This document shows, piece by piece, positions 15,250 through 16,478 of a stretch of 16,478 nt of DNA (its first letter is position 1; every line of letters starts with the position of its first letter). Position numbers and translations under genes: made by a program. Source of the stretch: Candidatus Aegiribacteria sp. (GTDB lineage: Bacteria > Fermentibacterota > Fermentibacteria > Fermentibacterales > JCC-6); the NCBI GenBank assembly GCA_030600975.1, contig JAUVUL010000003.1:1-16478 (forward strand), read 5' to 3'. A model generated the notes under the pieces. It saw nothing but the letters and a program-made list of their open reading frames with translations. It was not told where the DNA came from and did not search any database.

Positions 15250-16152
15250 TTAGCCCAGAAGACATCCTGCCAGCAGGAAAGCACCGAAACATATCATAAG
15301 AATGCCGCCAACGAGGTGAAGTACCAGATCCAGAATCCGTTCACGTTTCCGGTCTTCGAAGAAGCGGGATATCCCGCGCCGAAAGAAGATGCTCAGCAAT
15401 CCAAGCCCGGACAGAAACAACCCCATCCCGAGAGACATGGCCAGTACAGCAAGGATACCAAGGAGCATAGCATCGGAAGTAATGGCAAAGATCATTATTG
15501 CGGATGCTCCGGGGCAGGGTACAAGACCGGACAGGATAAGTCCCCCTACACCTTTCGCGTCAGCGCGGCTCTGTTCATACCGCCTGAAACCCCGCACTCC
15601 CTGGTATAACATCCATGCACCCAGGAGGACGACAATGCCGTAGGTGATGGGGAACAGAAAAAGCTCCGCCTGATTAACCGAAACCAGCAGGGATCGGGAG
15701 GCAAGCCAGTAGAACCCTCCCACCAGAACAATAGCGCTGCCTGCATGTACCAATGCCAGAAGAAAACCCGCGATTATACCCATGAGCGGTTTAGCTTTTT
15801 CACCCATGAAGTAACCGATTACAAGCATTTTACGATGCCCTGGACCTATGACATGAAGGAAACCGAACACAAAGGATACTCCCAGGAGTACAATAAGACT
15901 CCCGAAATCTCCCCTGTCCTTAACACTCTGCATGGTTTCTGAGATCGAACGCTGGAGCGTCCGCTGCAGGGCGACGCTTTGCCGAAGCAGAGGACCGACA
16001 ATCCTGTTCGAGAGTAACGCTGTTGACCAGGTTACCTGATTCTGCTCTCTGTTATCAGAAGTACCCGACAGGAATGGATTGCCCTGGCTCAGCCCCGAAG
16101 AAGGTGCAAGCAACAGAAGAGACAGGACGGTAATGGCAACCATAAACCGCAT
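15250..16152 (-). CDS. NicO-type divalent metal (Ni/Co) transporter
   Basis: The 300-residue protein begins with a signal-like hydrophobic segment (residues 4-17) and a soluble stretch to about residue 80. It then has six predicted membrane helices, at about 84-104, 121-148, 164-184, 203-226, 229-258 and 274-298. Family motifs are FGFLHVIGPGHRKML (96-110) with His100 and His106, His136 in LLALVHAG, and GLVPCPGA (209-216). These match the NicO/RcnA-like group of nickel/cobalt permeases, generally exporters or uptake permeases in the inner membrane; substrate and direction cannot be read from sequence. It follows the DUF1007 gene by 5 bases, the usual partner. The ATG at 16152 has GGAGG 12 bases away within the end of the upstream gene, a long spacing; a GAG closer to the start may serve. 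Confidence 0.9.
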   Translation of the reverse strand: MRFMVAITVLSLLLLAPSSGLSQGNPFLSGTSDNREQNQVTWSTALLSNRIVGPLLRQSVALQRTLQRSISETMQSVKDRGDFGSLIVLLGVSFVFGFLHVIGPGHRKMLVIGYFMGEKAKPLMGIIAGFLLALVHAGSAIVLVGGFYWLASRSLLVSVNQAELFLFPITYGIVVLLGAWMLYQGVRGFRRYEQSRADAKGVGGLILSGLVPCPGASAIMIFAITSDAMLLGILAVLAMSLGMGLFLSGLGLLSIFFRRGISRFFEDRKRERILDLVLHLVGGILMICFGAFLLAGCLLG

Positions 16153-16157
16153 GAGCT

Positions 16158-16478
16158 CTAAATATCCTCCATGGTGACTACCACCTGCTGGGGATAGGCC
16201 AGACCGGTGTATGTCCTGCCATCCCTGGAGACCGAAACGGAACCTCCGTAAAGGATTTCGATATTCTGGTTCTCCACGATCTGAAAAGACGCGTTCTCGC
16301 TGCCGGGACCGGTCAGTGTAATCGGGGAATCTTCATGATAAAGAATGTCACAGTAATAAGTGTGATCGTAAATTGCAACCGAGAAGCATCCATCACACAA
16401 AAGGATATCGATGGGGACAAAGAACCGGTAGGCCACTGTCTGACCCTCCATGAAGACGGTGAATTCTTCGACCGAACC
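16158..16478 (-). CDS. DUF1007 family protein, C-terminal part (partial at window edge)
   Basis: The frame is open from the window end at 16478 to TAG at 16160-16158, giving 106 residues of the C-terminus; the start lies outside. An internal ATG at 16451 should not be taken as the start, because GSVEEFTVF precedes it in frame. The stretch VAYRFFVPIDI followed by FSVAIYDHTYYCDILYHED and PITLTGPG matches the C-terminal beta-rich part of DUF1007 proteins, where 'YDxxYY' is a landmark. These are predicted periplasmic partners encoded next to NicO permeases. The 5-base gap to the transporter supports one transcript. Role in metal delivery is inference. Confidence 0.75.
   Translation of the reverse strand, partial: GSVEEFTVFMEGQTVAYRFFVPIDILLCDGCFSVAIYDHTYYCDILYHEDSPITLTGPGSENASFQIVENQNIEILYGGSVSVSRDGRTYTGLAYPQQVVVTMEDI

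Noticed and set aside
15036..15299. 87-codon + strand frame across the transporter-hydrolase gap
   Set aside because: It overlaps the 3' end of the transporter gene and is antisense to the better-supported ATPase remnant; no motif seen.
1..16478. CRISPR arrays, tRNA or rRNA genes, insertion sequences
   Set aside because: No regularly spaced repeats, no cloverleaf or rRNA sequence, and no transposase or terminal inverted repeats were recognised.

Overview
The window looks like a chromosomal piece from an uncultivated or poorly described bacterium of the FCB (Fibrobacterota-Chlorobiota-Bacteroidota) neighbourhood. The evidence is two secreted beta-rich proteins ending in a type A, FlgD-like C-terminal sorting domain of the kind used by type IX secretion, together with good Shine-Dalgarno sites and near-consensus sigma-70 promoters. 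Sorting domains of this type also occur in candidate phyla such as Fermentibacterota, Krumholzibacteriota and Eisenbacteria. The phylum assignment is inference; no rRNA or marker gene is present. I see no tRNA, rRNA, CRISPR array or complete mobile element.

Layout. 1-732 (+) is the 3' part of a secreted Asp-box/beta-propeller-like protein. 792-2060 (-) is an unrecognised protein with an N-terminal helix-turn-helix. It is divergent from 2252-2959 (+), a small exported protein whose strong promoter has a 27-bp near-perfect palindrome across its -35 box. 3004-4344 (-) is a TPR/coiled-coil protein with a C-terminal Cys4 module. 4727-10396 (-) is a signalling block: a membrane PAS-PAS-PAS hybrid histidine kinase, a FIST-domain sensor, and a soluble double-receiver hybrid kinase that follows the FIST gene by 3 bases. 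10722-12551 (+) is a large secreted beta-helix protein with a sorting domain. 12621-13967 (-) is a second copy of the TPR/Cys4 gene, duplicated together with its promoter and leader. 14118-14825 (-) is an alpha/beta hydrolase whose membrane anchor lies in another frame just upstream. 15013-15174 (-) holds a decayed C-terminal piece of an AAA/DUF4143-type ATPase. 15250-16478 (-) is a NicO-type metal transporter preceded by the C-terminal part of a DUF1007 protein.

How the parts may work together (inference). The FIST protein and the soluble hybrid kinase are probably one sensor-kinase unit, comparable to the NosP/NahK arrangement. The two TPR/Cys4 paralogues carry a module often found at the end of receiver or PAS proteins and could be adaptors for such signalling. 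No DNA-binding response regulator and no HPt protein is encoded in the window, so the phosphorelay output lies elsewhere. The helix-turn-helix protein is the natural candidate to bind the palindrome beside it. The DUF1007-NicO pair is a standard Ni/Co (or other divalent cation) transport arrangement, unrelated to the rest.

Most worth checking: the palindromic operator, the duplicated TPR/Cys4 unit with its conserved 33-nt leader, the possible -1 frameshift that would give the hydrolase its membrane anchor, and the FIST-kinase operon.
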